Shown here piece after piece: positions 7,621 through 15,126 of a DNA stretch of 22,801 nt. Position 1 is the stretch's first letter; every line of letters begins with the position of its first letter. The stretch comes from DASSWG01 sp041689995 (GTDB lineage: Bacteria; Bacteroidota; Bacteroidia; Flavobacteriales; Flavobacteriaceae). Made by a program: the position numbers and the translations under genes. The notes beneath the pieces are model-generated. The model was given only the letters and a program-made list of their open reading frames with translations. It did no database searches and was not told the DNA's origin. Location: assembly GCA_041689995.1 (NCBI GenBank), contig JBDNFD010000099.1:1-22801 (forward strand), in the 5' to 3' direction.

Positions 7621-8058
7621 TCACACAAAAGACTTATAAAATTCTGGAGTCCAATACATTATCATATAAAATATTCCGAAGGCAATAAAAGCAATGAGCA
7701 GCGCCCAAACCCAGGCGGGAATAGCGGTCGGGGTTTCGGAACCACGGATCACAAAAGAATCGTTGGTTTCACTTCCGTATGCATTTATGGTTATGGGGGT
7801 TTGTGAATCAATAATCTCGTTATCCTTCAAACCAAGAATGGAAATTGCAGGCCCATTCCTAACTTCAAAAGGAACATTTCGGACACCTTCCACCCCACTG
7901 GAAGATTTGGCAACAATTTTCAAACGGTGTTTCCCGTCGGGGATTTTTGTGGAATCCAGAACAAATTTCACCGGAGGGGCAAACTCGGCAAAAGGTTTTG
8001 GTTCGTCATCCAAAAAAACCTTCACTATTCGCTTATCTTCGTGTGTTTCAGTTTTCAT
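7621..8058 (-). CDS. Membrane-anchored Ig-like-fold accessory protein of the haem-copper oxidase locus
   Basis: This is a 145-residue protein of unknown function. Residues 10-105 are a beta-rich region with two Ig-like-looking repeats (FVLDSTKIPDGKHRLKIVA, then a second strand set ending TPITINAYG). Residues 114-135 form one membrane helix (PAWVWALLIAFIAFGIFYMI), followed by a short WTPEFYKSFV tail. It has no signal peptide and no haem or CuA motif. Its start overlaps the end of the preceding small membrane gene by 11 nt, so it belongs to the oxidase transcript. A single-helix protein beside a catalytic subunit and a cytochrome suggests a structural subunit of that complex, which is inference. 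Confidence 0.75.
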   Translation of the reverse strand: MKTETHEDKRIVKVFLDDEPKPFAEFAPPVKFVLDSTKIPDGKHRLKIVAKSSSGVEGVRNVPFEVRNGPAISILGLKDNEIIDSQTPITINAYGSETNDSFVIRGSETPTAIPAWVWALLIAFIAFGIFYMIMYWTPEFYKSFV

Positions 8059-8311
8059 TTAATACGATATTTTTAATGTGACCGGGTTCACCTTCTTTGG
8101 GTTTTGCCAAATATTTTATTGCGAAAAAAAGAGCCAGACCTACCGTAATTACTGCCACGGTGGTAATAATATAATCGGCGTTACCCGCCGGGCCAGGTCC
8201 GTGTGTGATTCCCTGTAGGATTTTAGGTTGATTTTTCTCACATATCTCGCATGCAAAAGATTTTACTCCAGCAAACAAAAAGGTTATGAGCAGTACTACG
8301 AGCTTTTTCAT
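8048..8311 (-). CDS. Small exported CxxC membrane protein of the oxidase locus
   Basis: This 87-residue protein has a signal-like N-terminus (residues 1-20, MKKLVVLLITFLFAGVKSFA), then a CEIC pair at about residues 21-24, a short periplasmic segment with a Gly/Pro-rich THGPGPAGN stretch, one membrane helix (about 46-66) and a basic/acidic C-terminal tail. The CxxC is not followed by His, so it is not a haem c site. It could hold a metal or a disulfide, or the first Cys could be lipidated, although the lipobox is poor. It lies 121 nt after the dihaem cytochrome gene and overlaps the next gene by 11 nt. It may be an assembly factor or small subunit of the haem-copper enzyme. No named family was recognised. 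Confidence 0.75.
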   Translation of the reverse strand: MKKLVVLLITFLFAGVKSFACEICEKNQPKILQGITHGPGPAGNADYIITTVAVITVGLALFFAIKYLAKPKEGEPGHIKNIVLNEN

Positions 8312-8432
8312 GTTTTATCTTTTTTAATTACTACATCCTTCATCACAAAATATTAGTCACAACACTGGAAAAATTTTCCAAAATCATTTAGCTTTTTCAA
8401 ATACCAGTGCACTATTTATACGAATTACTATT

Positions 8433-9443
8433 TTATTGATTCAGTTGCATCACGTATTCCCGCACTTTTTTCACATCTTCCGCGGTAACTGGTGGCGCAT
8501 CATTTCCCCAACTGTTGCGTTCATGCGTGGCGATCGCCGCGATCTCCTCATCAGACAACTGTGCTGCAAATGGTGGCATCACTGCAAATTCGCTACGTGC
8601 ATCATATCCTTGTAGGATAATCTGTAGCATTAATTTAGGATCTTCATCGTTTACGATAGGACTTCCTTTCAGTGGCGGAAATGCACCAACAAGTCCAGAA
8701 CCTGCTTCTTGGTGGCAGGACGCGCAAGTGCTTAGGTACAACTGTTTGCCATCCAAACCGCCGCTTCCCGAGTTGGGTTTTCCATCCATAATTTTCGGGA
8801 TTTTGCTGGCGGGAATAAATTCTACCGTTTCGCTGCCGGGCATTTTTGCCTGTTTTAGACCTTTAAGGTATGCTACCAACTGCAAGGCTTTTGGTTTTGC
8901 CACTATTTTTTTGCCTGGAACATTATAGAATTCTTTCGATAAATTCAGCACTACGTCTTCCTTGGTAATCTCCGTACTATCTTTCGCTTTGAACATCCAC
9001 GAATAACTAGGCATTATGGAAGCCGGGGACACCGATCTTGGATTAAAAAGGTGCATTAAATGCCAGGTTTCACTTGGTTGACGCACGCCAATATTCGTCA
9101 AATCCGGACCGGTACGTTCACTGCCCAAAATAGAGGGAGACTGGCGCCAAACATCCATACGCTGTTTATCATAATAAAAATCTGAAGGAATGGAAGGCCT
9201 ATCGCCCCACATTTTATCCATTTCAATATTGCGTACCTGTTGGGTATGGCATGCCATACAATTTTCGGAAACATATACTTCCAGTCCTTGACGTTCCTGG
9301 GCAGTCATAGGTTCGGCGGTAGGCAAAGGTTCAACATACGACAAGTTGGTAGCTGGCACGATAGAGACAAAAATTACGAGCACGAGATACACTCCCACCG
9401 CAACGATGATCAACATTTTTAGGTCTTTATGGAAATTGAACAT
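8433..9443 (-). CDS. CcoO-like and CcoP-like fused dihaem cytochrome c subunit
   Basis: This 336-residue membrane-anchored cytochrome has one membrane helix (about 9-30) followed by two periplasmic haem c domains. Domain 1 resembles CcoO of cbb3 oxidases: C62-MA-C65-H66, the RTGPDLTNIGVRQPSETWHLMHLFNPRSV segment (110-138) and SIMPSY with likely axial Met M144. Domain 2 is a separate class I cytochrome c: C240-AS-C243-H244 and axial Met M289 (AVMPPF), similar to a CcoP domain. Standard cbb3 operons encode CcoO and CcoP separately, and the latter carries two haems. Here one polypeptide carries one haem of each type. It lies 24 nt after the catalytic subunit gene, so it is the electron donor subunit of that enzyme. 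It would pass electrons from a quinol or cytochrome donor to the haem-copper centre. Confidence 0.9.
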   Translation of the reverse strand: MFNFHKDLKMLIIVAVGVYLVLVIFVSIVPATNLSYVEPLPTAEPMTAQERQGLEVYVSENCMACHTQQVRNIEMDKMWGDRPSIPSDFYYDKQRMDVWRQSPSILGSERTGPDLTNIGVRQPSETWHLMHLFNPRSVSPASIMPSYSWMFKAKDSTEITKEDVVLNLSKEFYNVPGKKIVAKPKALQLVAYLKGLKQAKMPGSETVEFIPASKIPKIMDGKPNSGSGGLDGKQLYLSTCASCHQEAGSGLVGAFPPLKGSPIVNDEDPKLMLQIILQGYDARSEFAVMPPFAAQLSDEEIAAIATHERNSWGNDAPPVTAEDVKKVREYVMQLNQ

Positions 9444-9467
9444 AGTTATTGATTTATCCAGTTATTG

Positions 9468-11270
9468 TTAAGATTCAGTACTATAAACGACTCTATTTTC
9501 AAGTCCCGGGACTTCTTCTTTCGGCCTGCCTTTCACCATATAATAGAAATTATAGGCAAAAACCAAGTGAGAAAAGAACATCAAGGTTCCACCTACAGCG
9601 CGCCATACCCAAAATTCTTTCATCAGTATCACTGATTCTATAAAAGCATTTCCTTCAATCCAGCTCAATCCTTTCAAACTACCTCCTACCATAAGAGAGA
9701 TCATATAGGCGAACAGGCCTACAAAAGCCATCCAAAAATGAGCCCCCACCAATGTTTGTGGCGGTTCTTTCCCCGTCAATTTTGGTACGATAGTATAAAT
9801 TCCCGCCCATAGAAAAAATGCGATAATCCCGTACATGGTCATATGGGAGTGCGCCACATTGAAATCGGTGAAATGCCATATATATTGGGTAAACCGAAAG
9901 GCCTGAAAACTACCTTGGGAAGAACCCACAAAATAAAAGATGGTCCCGACCAAAAAGAAGGGAAGCACATAACTTTTTGAAATATGGTTCCAGCTTCCTT
10001 TCATGGTCAACAAAAAGTTGGTGGCACCGGCAATTACGGGAATGAACATTCCCATACTAAAAACAATGGCAACCGTTTGAAGCCACCAAGGAATAGGACT
10101 AAAAACAAAGTGATGCGTTCCAATATTGGTATAAAATAAAATTTGCGTCCAAAATGCCAAAACCCCCAAAGAATAGGAATAGATAGGTTTATTCAAAGAT
10201 GCGGGAAGATAATAATAAACCAGACCCAAGGTAAATGTCATAAACCACATTCCTACCGCATTATGCATATAGAATCCGGCGATGACCGTTTCGCCCAATC
10301 CGTTTTGGTAGAAAGGTAAATAGCCCACAACACCGATGATAGCGATAAATGCCAGGGCCGCCAGCATAAACCAGTTCGATATATATATTTCGGATATTTT
10401 ACGTTTGGCGACTGTTTTATAAAAGTTAATAAAAGTGAGGACGATCCCGGCAAGAAAAAGTCCCATAATTGGCCAAATATATTCACGATATTCCCCGCCT
10501 CCGTTATTGATACCGGCCATTAAGGCAATATCACCAAGGAAAACGGCGAGGTTAAATAAAATGAAAGCCCACCATGCTTTTTTACGACTGTGAAGAACCG
10601 TATTAGAAGTACGTGCTATCACAAAATATCCAAGTCCGATCATTGCTAAAGAAGACCAACCCCAGAAAACAGTATTGGTATGAACGGGGCGCAGACGACC
10701 AAATGAAAGCCACGGAATTTTATCCAGTTCGGGCCAAATAAATTTTAATCCCAGATACTCACCAATTAAAGTTCCAAAGACCAACCAAAAAGCGGCCGCA
10801 CCCAAATAATAAAGAATAATCTTCTTTAAACCCTCAGGAGTTTCAACTCGTATACTCGACTTTTTTTTTTCGTCGAAAAGCGGATTTTCAGGTCTGCTTG
10901 TTAGATTATGGATCAGACCTTTTTTATCTTCAGCCCTATTCTCACTTCCAAGTTCATTACCTTTTAATTTATAGTGTCGGGCTGCTTTACGTTTTTCAAG
11001 AATATCATCAATCTCTTCATCTTGAAGATCAATAAGCTCGTCACTAAATGCAATGCGTTGTTTTTGCACCTGTTTTTTCCTAATTTTAGAAATGTAGGAA
11101 TTCAGCCTTGCAAGCAGAATAACAACCGCTACAACCAACACCACAACTACTAAAACTATGGTTCCAATGACACCGGGACTGGTAAGCCAATTTTCGGTAT
11201 CTGCCGAATTTTGTGCCATTAAAGAAATTGGAAGAAACATGAATAGTAAAACTTGAATAATTTTTCTCAT
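9468..11270 (-). CDS. Divergent cbb3-type haem-copper oxidase catalytic subunit; candidate NO reductase
   Basis: This 600-residue protein has a signal-like start (1-19), a membrane helix (33-54), a highly charged linker (about 62-146) and a 12-helix CcoN-like core. Core ligands match CcoN: H197 (FGRLRPVHTN, low-spin haem b), H336 (MHNAVG, CuB), Y364/Y366 (PIYSYSL, the region of the cross-linked Tyr), H386-H387 (GTHHF, CuB) and H474/H476 (VAHSHM, haems). The ~150-residue N-terminal extension is unlike standard CcoN. The position where canonical CcoN has Glu (STFEGPM) reads Gln here (Q452, SSQGSF). The enzyme reduces O2 or possibly NO with electrons from the downstream dihaem protein. The adjacent NsrR-like regulator and Ric favour an NO link. 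The linker contains an A10 run (10861-10870) that is prone to slippage. Confidence 0.9.
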   Translation of the reverse strand: MRKIIQVLLFMFLPISLMAQNSADTENWLTSPGVIGTIVLVVVVLVVAVVILLARLNSYISKIRKKQVQKQRIAFSDELIDLQDEEIDDILEKRKAARHYKLKGNELGSENRAEDKKGLIHNLTSRPENPLFDEKKKSSIRVETPEGLKKIILYYLGAAAFWLVFGTLIGEYLGLKFIWPELDKIPWLSFGRLRPVHTNTVFWGWSSLAMIGLGYFVIARTSNTVLHSRKKAWWAFILFNLAVFLGDIALMAGINNGGGEYREYIWPIMGLFLAGIVLTFINFYKTVAKRKISEIYISNWFMLAALAFIAIIGVVGYLPFYQNGLGETVIAGFYMHNAVGMWFMTFTLGLVYYYLPASLNKPIYSYSLGVLAFWTQILFYTNIGTHHFVFSPIPWWLQTVAIVFSMGMFIPVIAGATNFLLTMKGSWNHISKSYVLPFFLVGTIFYFVGSSQGSFQAFRFTQYIWHFTDFNVAHSHMTMYGIIAFFLWAGIYTIVPKLTGKEPPQTLVGAHFWMAFVGLFAYMISLMVGGSLKGLSWIEGNAFIESVILMKEFWVWRAVGGTLMFFSHLVFAYNFYYMVKGRPKEEVPGLENRVVYSTES

Positions 11271-11308
11271 CTTTAATAATTTAATACTTTTATATACACG
11301 AATTATTT

Positions 11309-11746
11309 TTAGCGTTTTAAATAGGTTTCTTGGTTCTCCAAACCGATTGCCATTTCGTATATATTCGTGTTTTGCAACATCTTGAGCAATCCTTCTCGTA
11401 TGTGTTTATATTCGTTGTGAACGGGGCACGGATAGTTTTCGGAACATTCTTTTAAACCGAGTCCACATTGTGTGAACATCTCCTTTCCATCAATAGTTTC
11501 CACCACTTCCAATAATTTTGTTTCTTTCATTTTCGTTCCCTCAAATTTAAATCCGCCTGTGGGACCTTTTGAGGAAGTGATTATATTTTGTTTCGTTAAT
11601 TGTTGCAAAATCTTTGCGGTAAAAGCCACTGGGGAATCAATCATAACCGCAATATCCTTTAAAGTAGCGCGCTCTTGATTAATAGATTTATGGGCAATAT
11701 AAAGAGTTGCCCGAACCCCATATTCACATGCTTTTGAAAAAATCAT
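11309..11746 (-). CDS. Rrf2 family Fe-S transcriptional regulator (NsrR/IscR-like)
   Basis: This 145-residue regulator has an N-terminal winged helix (residues 1-60; MIFSKACEYGVRATLYIAHK start and the recognition region SPVAFTAKILQQLTKQNII), the GPTGGF wing turn (61-66), and a C-terminal dimer helix. Three cysteines at C94, C101 and C107 (CGLGLKECSENYPC) match the Rrf2 cluster-binding arrangement, here C-x6-C-x5-C. Rrf2 proteins with such cysteines (NsrR, IscR) bind a [2Fe-2S] or [4Fe-4S] cluster and sense NO or cluster status. The gene lies 38 nt before the haem-copper oxidase gene and 45 nt after the 3-TM gene, so it probably controls its own operon. Repeats near the upstream promoter (12137-12174) are candidate binding sites. 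NO sensing is inference. Confidence 0.93.
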   Translation of the reverse strand: MIFSKACEYGVRATLYIAHKSINQERATLKDIAVMIDSPVAFTAKILQQLTKQNIITSSKGPTGGFKFEGTKMKETKLLEVVETIDGKEMFTQCGLGLKECSENYPCPVHNEYKHIREGLLKMLQNTNIYEMAIGLENQETYLKR

Positions 11747-11791
11747 TTCCTTTCTTTTTTCAATATAATAACACAGCTAAATTACAATTTT

Positions 11792-12085
11792 TTACTGCAT
11801 CAATATCCAGATATTCACGATAAGCAAGATTATACAAATTCCCAGCGCGCCCAAAAGGGAATTGAAAATGATTTTAGGTTTTAAATTAGCCAAAATCGTC
11901 GTATTGTACCACATACAAGCCGCTACCGCCAAAAAAAGCTGAACCATTTGGCTGAAACCGTGCCCATTCATCAAGATCACCATTGCGGCGGCACCACCCA
12001 CACAACTGGTCAGAATAATGGCTAAAGTGGCATAACCCAAATACATTTGTTCAAAATCGTAATAGAGTTTATTATAAAGTCCCAT
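11792..12085 (-). CDS. Small three-helix membrane protein, first gene of the run
   Basis: This is a 97-residue protein with membrane segments near residues 17-40, 47-65 and 75-95. It has a short polar N-terminus (MGLYNKLYYDFEQMY) and a cytosolic-looking LANLKPK loop. No named family was recognised. It is the first gene after a good TAnnTTTG promoter and is followed after 45 nt by the Rrf2 gene, which implies co-transcription and possibly a role in the same response. The single Cys in TSCVGGAAAM and the His in NGHGFSQ lie at helix edges, but nothing indicates cofactor binding. Function is unknown. Confidence 0.75.
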   Translation of the reverse strand: MGLYNKLYYDFEQMYLGYATLAIILTSCVGGAAAMVILMNGHGFSQMVQLFLAVAACMWYNTTILANLKPKIIFNSLLGALGICIILLIVNIWILMQ

Positions 12086-12112
12086 AACAAAATAATGTTT
12101 TGATTAATGGAG

Positions 12113-12144
12113 CAAATTTATGTCAAATTTTTATTTCGGACAAA
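12113..12144 (-). promoter_or_regulatory. Bacteroidota-type promoter for the 12085-to-939 gene run
   Basis: On the minus strand a perfect -7 box TAAATTTG (plus-strand CAAATTTA, 12113-12120) is preceded after 20 nt by TTTG (plus-strand CAAA, 12141-12144). This fits the Bacteroidota sigma-A pattern TTTG-N19/20-TAnnTTTG. The transcript would begin roughly 10-20 nt above the ATG at 12085. Confidence 0.7.
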
Positions 12145-12174
12145 TATATCCGAATATATCCGAATACGCGTATT
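12137..12174. promoter_or_regulatory. Candidate operator repeats at the -33 region
   Basis: A 10-bp tandem repeat, AATATATCCG, lies at 12143-12152 and 12153-12162. The dyad CGGA-N8-TCCG spans 12137-12152, and a perfect 12-bp palindrome AATACGCGTATT lies at 12163-12174. They surround and extend upstream of the -33 element, a natural place for control by the Rrf2-type regulator encoded 390 nt downstream. The binder is unproven. Confidence 0.45.
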
Positions 12175-12235
12175 TGATTTTATCATATTTCAAGAAAAAT
12201 TCTTGGTTGACAAAATGTTGGTTTGTTTGTAAAGC

Positions 12236-12270
12236 AAAAAAAAAATGCGACCTGTTTCCAAATCGCATTT
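12236..12270 (-). terminator. Rho-independent terminator of the rimP-nusA-infB operon
   Basis: An 8-bp stem AAATGCGA (12243-12250) / TCGCATTT (12263-12270) has a 12-nt loop and, in the minus-strand transcript, is followed by a run of about ten T (plus-strand A, 12236-12245). It lies about 20 nt below the infB stop and insulates the operon from the downstream promoter. Confidence 0.85.
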
Positions 12271-12291
12271 TCAAATTTAAATTAGTGAGGT

Positions 12292-15069
12292 CTATTTCAA
12301 TTTTTTCTTCACAGCCACTTCGTGGAATGATTCCACGATATCATCTATCTGAATGTCGTTGTAATTTTTCACCTGCAATCCACAGTCATATCCTTTGGCA
12401 ACTTCTTTCACGTCATCTTTAAAACGTTTCAAGGAAGCCAATTCGCCTGTGTAAATAACCACGTGATCGCGAATCAACCGAATTTGATTGTTGCGGACGA
12501 TTTTTCCATCGGTCACCATACAACCTGCAATAGTACCAACTTTAGAGATTTTGAAAGTTTCCCTAATTTCTGCTGAACCGGTAATTTCTTCTTTCATTTC
12601 CGGAGAAAGCATGCCTTCCATCGCATCTTTTAAATCGTTGATCGCATCGTAAATAATAGAATAAGTTCTAATGTCAATTTCTTCACGTTCAGCAATCTGA
12701 CGGGCATTTCCGGCCGGTCGAACATTAAATCCTATAATTACCGCATCGGAGGCAGAAGCTAACATTACGTCACTTTCAGTAATGGCGCCAACCCCTTTAT
12801 GAATAATATTTACTTGAATTTCTTCTGCGGAAAGTTTCTGGAAACTATCTGTTAGAGCTTCCACCGAACCATCCACATCTCCTTTCAAAATGATGTTCAA
12901 TTCCTTGAAATCCCCTAATGCAATACGGCGTCCAATTTCGTCCAACGTAATATGTCGCTGAGTTCGTACCGCTTGTTCGCGCTGCAATTGTGTTCTTTTG
13001 GCCGCAATATCTTTGGCTTCCCGTTCATCGGCCATTACCTTGAACTTATCGCCCGCTTGTGGCGCCCCGTCCAGACCCAAAATGGATACCGGTTTTGATG
13101 GCCCAGCTTCTTGCACCAAATTTCCACGTTCATCGTGCATCGCCTTGATCTTTCCACTGTGCTTCCCGGCCAAAACATAATCACCGTTTCGGAGCGTTCC
13201 CGCTTGCACCAATACCGTTGAAACATATCCCCTGCCCTTGTCCAAAAAGGCTTCCACAACTGTACCGAGTGCCATTTTGTTAGGGTTGGCTTTGAGTTCC
13301 AAAATTTCTGCTTCCAACAAAACTTTTTCCAAGAGTTCTTTCACCCCGGATCCCGTTTTTGCTGAAATATCATGTGATTGAATTTTTCCTCCCCAATCTT
13401 CTACCAATAAATTCATGGCCGCCAATTGCTCCTTCACCCTTTCGGGATTTGCAGCGGGAAGGTCCACTTTATTAATCGCAAACACGATAGGAACTCCGGC
13501 CGCTTGAGCGTGTGAAATGGCTTCTTTGGTTTGCGGCATTACGTCATCATCGGCTGCGATTACAATGATCGCGATATCTGTTACTTGCGCCCCTCTTGCT
13601 CGCATTGCCGTAAAGGCTTCGTGACCTGGGGTATCCAAGAAGGCGATTTTTTGGCCATCTTCCAGTTCTACGCCATACGCACCAATATGTTGTGTGATGC
13701 TCCCACTTTCGCCGGCAATCACATTTTCTTTTCGTATATAATCCAACAAGGATGTTTTCCCGTGATCCACATGTCCCATTACGGTAACAATCGGAGCCCG
13801 TGGTTCCAAATAACTCGGATCTTCTTCCTCTACTTCAGCGGTTTCTTCGACATCGGCGGAAATAAATTGAACTTCAAAATCGAATTCCTCCGCTACAATG
13901 CTCAAAGTCTCTGCATCTAAACGCTGGTTCATCGTTACCATCATTCCCAAAGACATGCACGCGGAAATGATTTTTGTAACTGGCACGTCCATCATAGTAG
14001 CGATTTCACTCACCGTTACGAATTCAGTTACCTTTATTGTTTTGCTGTCAACTTCTTGTTGTGCGAATTCTTCTTCCGATTTTAAACGGTGTTGATCACG
14101 TTTGTCCCTTCTGTATTTCGCACCTTTTCCTTTTCCTGATTTACCTTGCAATTTCTCCAAGGTTTCCCGCACCTGTTTTTGGACTTCTGCTTCTGTTAGC
14201 TCTTCCTTTCCAGCCGGAGACGGACGGCGTTTGCCGCGGGCTCCTTTGTTTGCGTCGCCTCGACTAACCCTCGGGGCAGCTTCTTTGCTGATTCGACGTC
14301 TTCGTTTTCTTTTATCGGCACCTGTTCCGCCGCCAGCGGCAGTACTTTCTTTTTTAACCTCTTTCTTTTTGGAGGCACCCGGGCCAGAGCGCACAGGCTT
14401 TTTGAACTTAGAAAGATCTATTTTTTCCCCTGTAAAATTAGGGCCGTTTAATTTTTGATATTGTGTGGCTACCTTTTCAGATTCTTTTTCAACAATTTCT
14501 GCTTCCTTCTCCGCCGCTTTTTCCGAACCTATTTTTACATCTTGTTTCCGAACTTCGATTTCCTTTTTTGGTTCTTCTTTTACCGGAGCCTGCTCTTCTT
14601 TCGGCTTTTCTACCGGTTTTTCCTTTGTTTTTTCAGCGGCCTTTTCTTCTGGTTTTTTTTCGGTTTTTGTCACTTTCGGAATATCGGCAGGAACTTCTTT
14701 TGGCTCAGGTTTTTTGTCCAAATCTATTTTCCCAACTTGTTTGGGGCCGCTAAGTTTGGCACGGGCTTGAACCACTTCTTCACGTTTTTCTGTTTGCCGT
14801 TGTTTTTCTTCCAGTTCTTTTTCGCGTGCAATTCGTAGTTCCTCTTTTTCTTTTCTCCGCTCTTCGCCCACTTCTTTTGAGGCTACTTTCTTGCTTTTAT
14901 CGGTCTGGAATTCATCAAAAAGTACCTTATAAACTTCTTCGGAAATTTTGGTGGTAGGTCGTGCCTCGATTTCGTGTCCGTGGGTATTCAAAAATTCCAC
15001 GGCACGGTCAAGTGAAATATTGAATTCACGTAATACCTTATTCAATCGCATTGTTTTTGCTCCAGCCAT
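12292..15069 (-). CDS. infB: Translation initiation factor IF-2
   Basis: This 925-residue GTPase brings initiator tRNA to the 30S subunit. Residues 1-55 carry the IF2 N-terminal fold (MRLNKVLREFNISLDRAVEFL). Residues 60-330 are a very long charged Lys/Glu-rich linker typical of Bacteroidota IF-2, including a repeated LxGPxxxGxKIDL-like motif near 106 and 207. A second N-domain lies near 345-400. The G domain shows G1 GHVDHGKT (432-439), G3 DTPGH (479-483) and G4 NKVD (533-536). Domains II, III and IV follow to the C-terminus. The start MAGAKTMRLN fits the family. It lies 57 nt after nusA, the last gene of the operon, and is closed by a terminator. Length and motifs are complete. Confidence 0.98.
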   Translation of the reverse strand: MAGAKTMRLNKVLREFNISLDRAVEFLNTHGHEIEARPTTKISEEVYKVLFDEFQTDKSKKVASKEVGEERRKEKEELRIAREKELEEKQRQTEKREEVVQARAKLSGPKQVGKIDLDKKPEPKEVPADIPKVTKTEKKPEEKAAEKTKEKPVEKPKEEQAPVKEEPKKEIEVRKQDVKIGSEKAAEKEAEIVEKESEKVATQYQKLNGPNFTGEKIDLSKFKKPVRSGPGASKKKEVKKESTAAGGGTGADKRKRRRRISKEAAPRVSRGDANKGARGKRRPSPAGKEELTEAEVQKQVRETLEKLQGKSGKGKGAKYRRDKRDQHRLKSEEEFAQQEVDSKTIKVTEFVTVSEIATMMDVPVTKIISACMSLGMMVTMNQRLDAETLSIVAEEFDFEVQFISADVEETAEVEEEDPSYLEPRAPIVTVMGHVDHGKTSLLDYIRKENVIAGESGSITQHIGAYGVELEDGQKIAFLDTPGHEAFTAMRARGAQVTDIAIIVIAADDDVMPQTKEAISHAQAAGVPIVFAINKVDLPAANPERVKEQLAAMNLLVEDWGGKIQSHDISAKTGSGVKELLEKVLLEAEILELKANPNKMALGTVVEAFLDKGRGYVSTVLVQAGTLRNGDYVLAGKHSGKIKAMHDERGNLVQEAGPSKPVSILGLDGAPQAGDKFKVMADEREAKDIAAKRTQLQREQAVRTQRHITLDEIGRRIALGDFKELNIILKGDVDGSVEALTDSFQKLSAEEIQVNIIHKGVGAITESDVMLASASDAVIIGFNVRPAGNARQIAEREEIDIRTYSIIYDAINDLKDAMEGMLSPEMKEEITGSAEIRETFKISKVGTIAGCMVTDGKIVRNNQIRLIRDHVVIYTGELASLKRFKDDVKEVAKGYDCGLQVKNYNDIQIDDIVESFHEVAVKKKLK

Positions 15070-15126
15070 AAATTACCTCTAAATTATCTCTTTATTCTTG
15101 TATTTCGTATCGCCCAAAAGTAACAA

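Noticed and set aside
8230..8260. CEIC as a haem c attachment site
   Set aside because: CxxC is followed by Glu, not His, so it lacks the axial ligand.
8363..8409. CACTGG/CCAGTG inverted repeat and a TGGAAAAATTTTCCA palindrome between the cytochrome and CxxC genes
   Set aside because: The arms are only 6 bp and 35 nt apart, there is no T tract, and the -7 box is a letter short; too weak to call a terminator or promoter.
9468..11270. Canonical cNOR/qNOR (NorB)
   Set aside because: The sequence has CcoN-type signatures (FGRLRPVHTN, HNAVG, YSY) and lacks the NorB HLWVEG-type Glu motif.
14455..14838. Plus-strand Phe-rich frames opposite infB
   Set aside because: They arise from the Lys/Glu-rich linker of IF-2 read on the other strand (AAG/GAA give CTT/TTC), with no gene signals.
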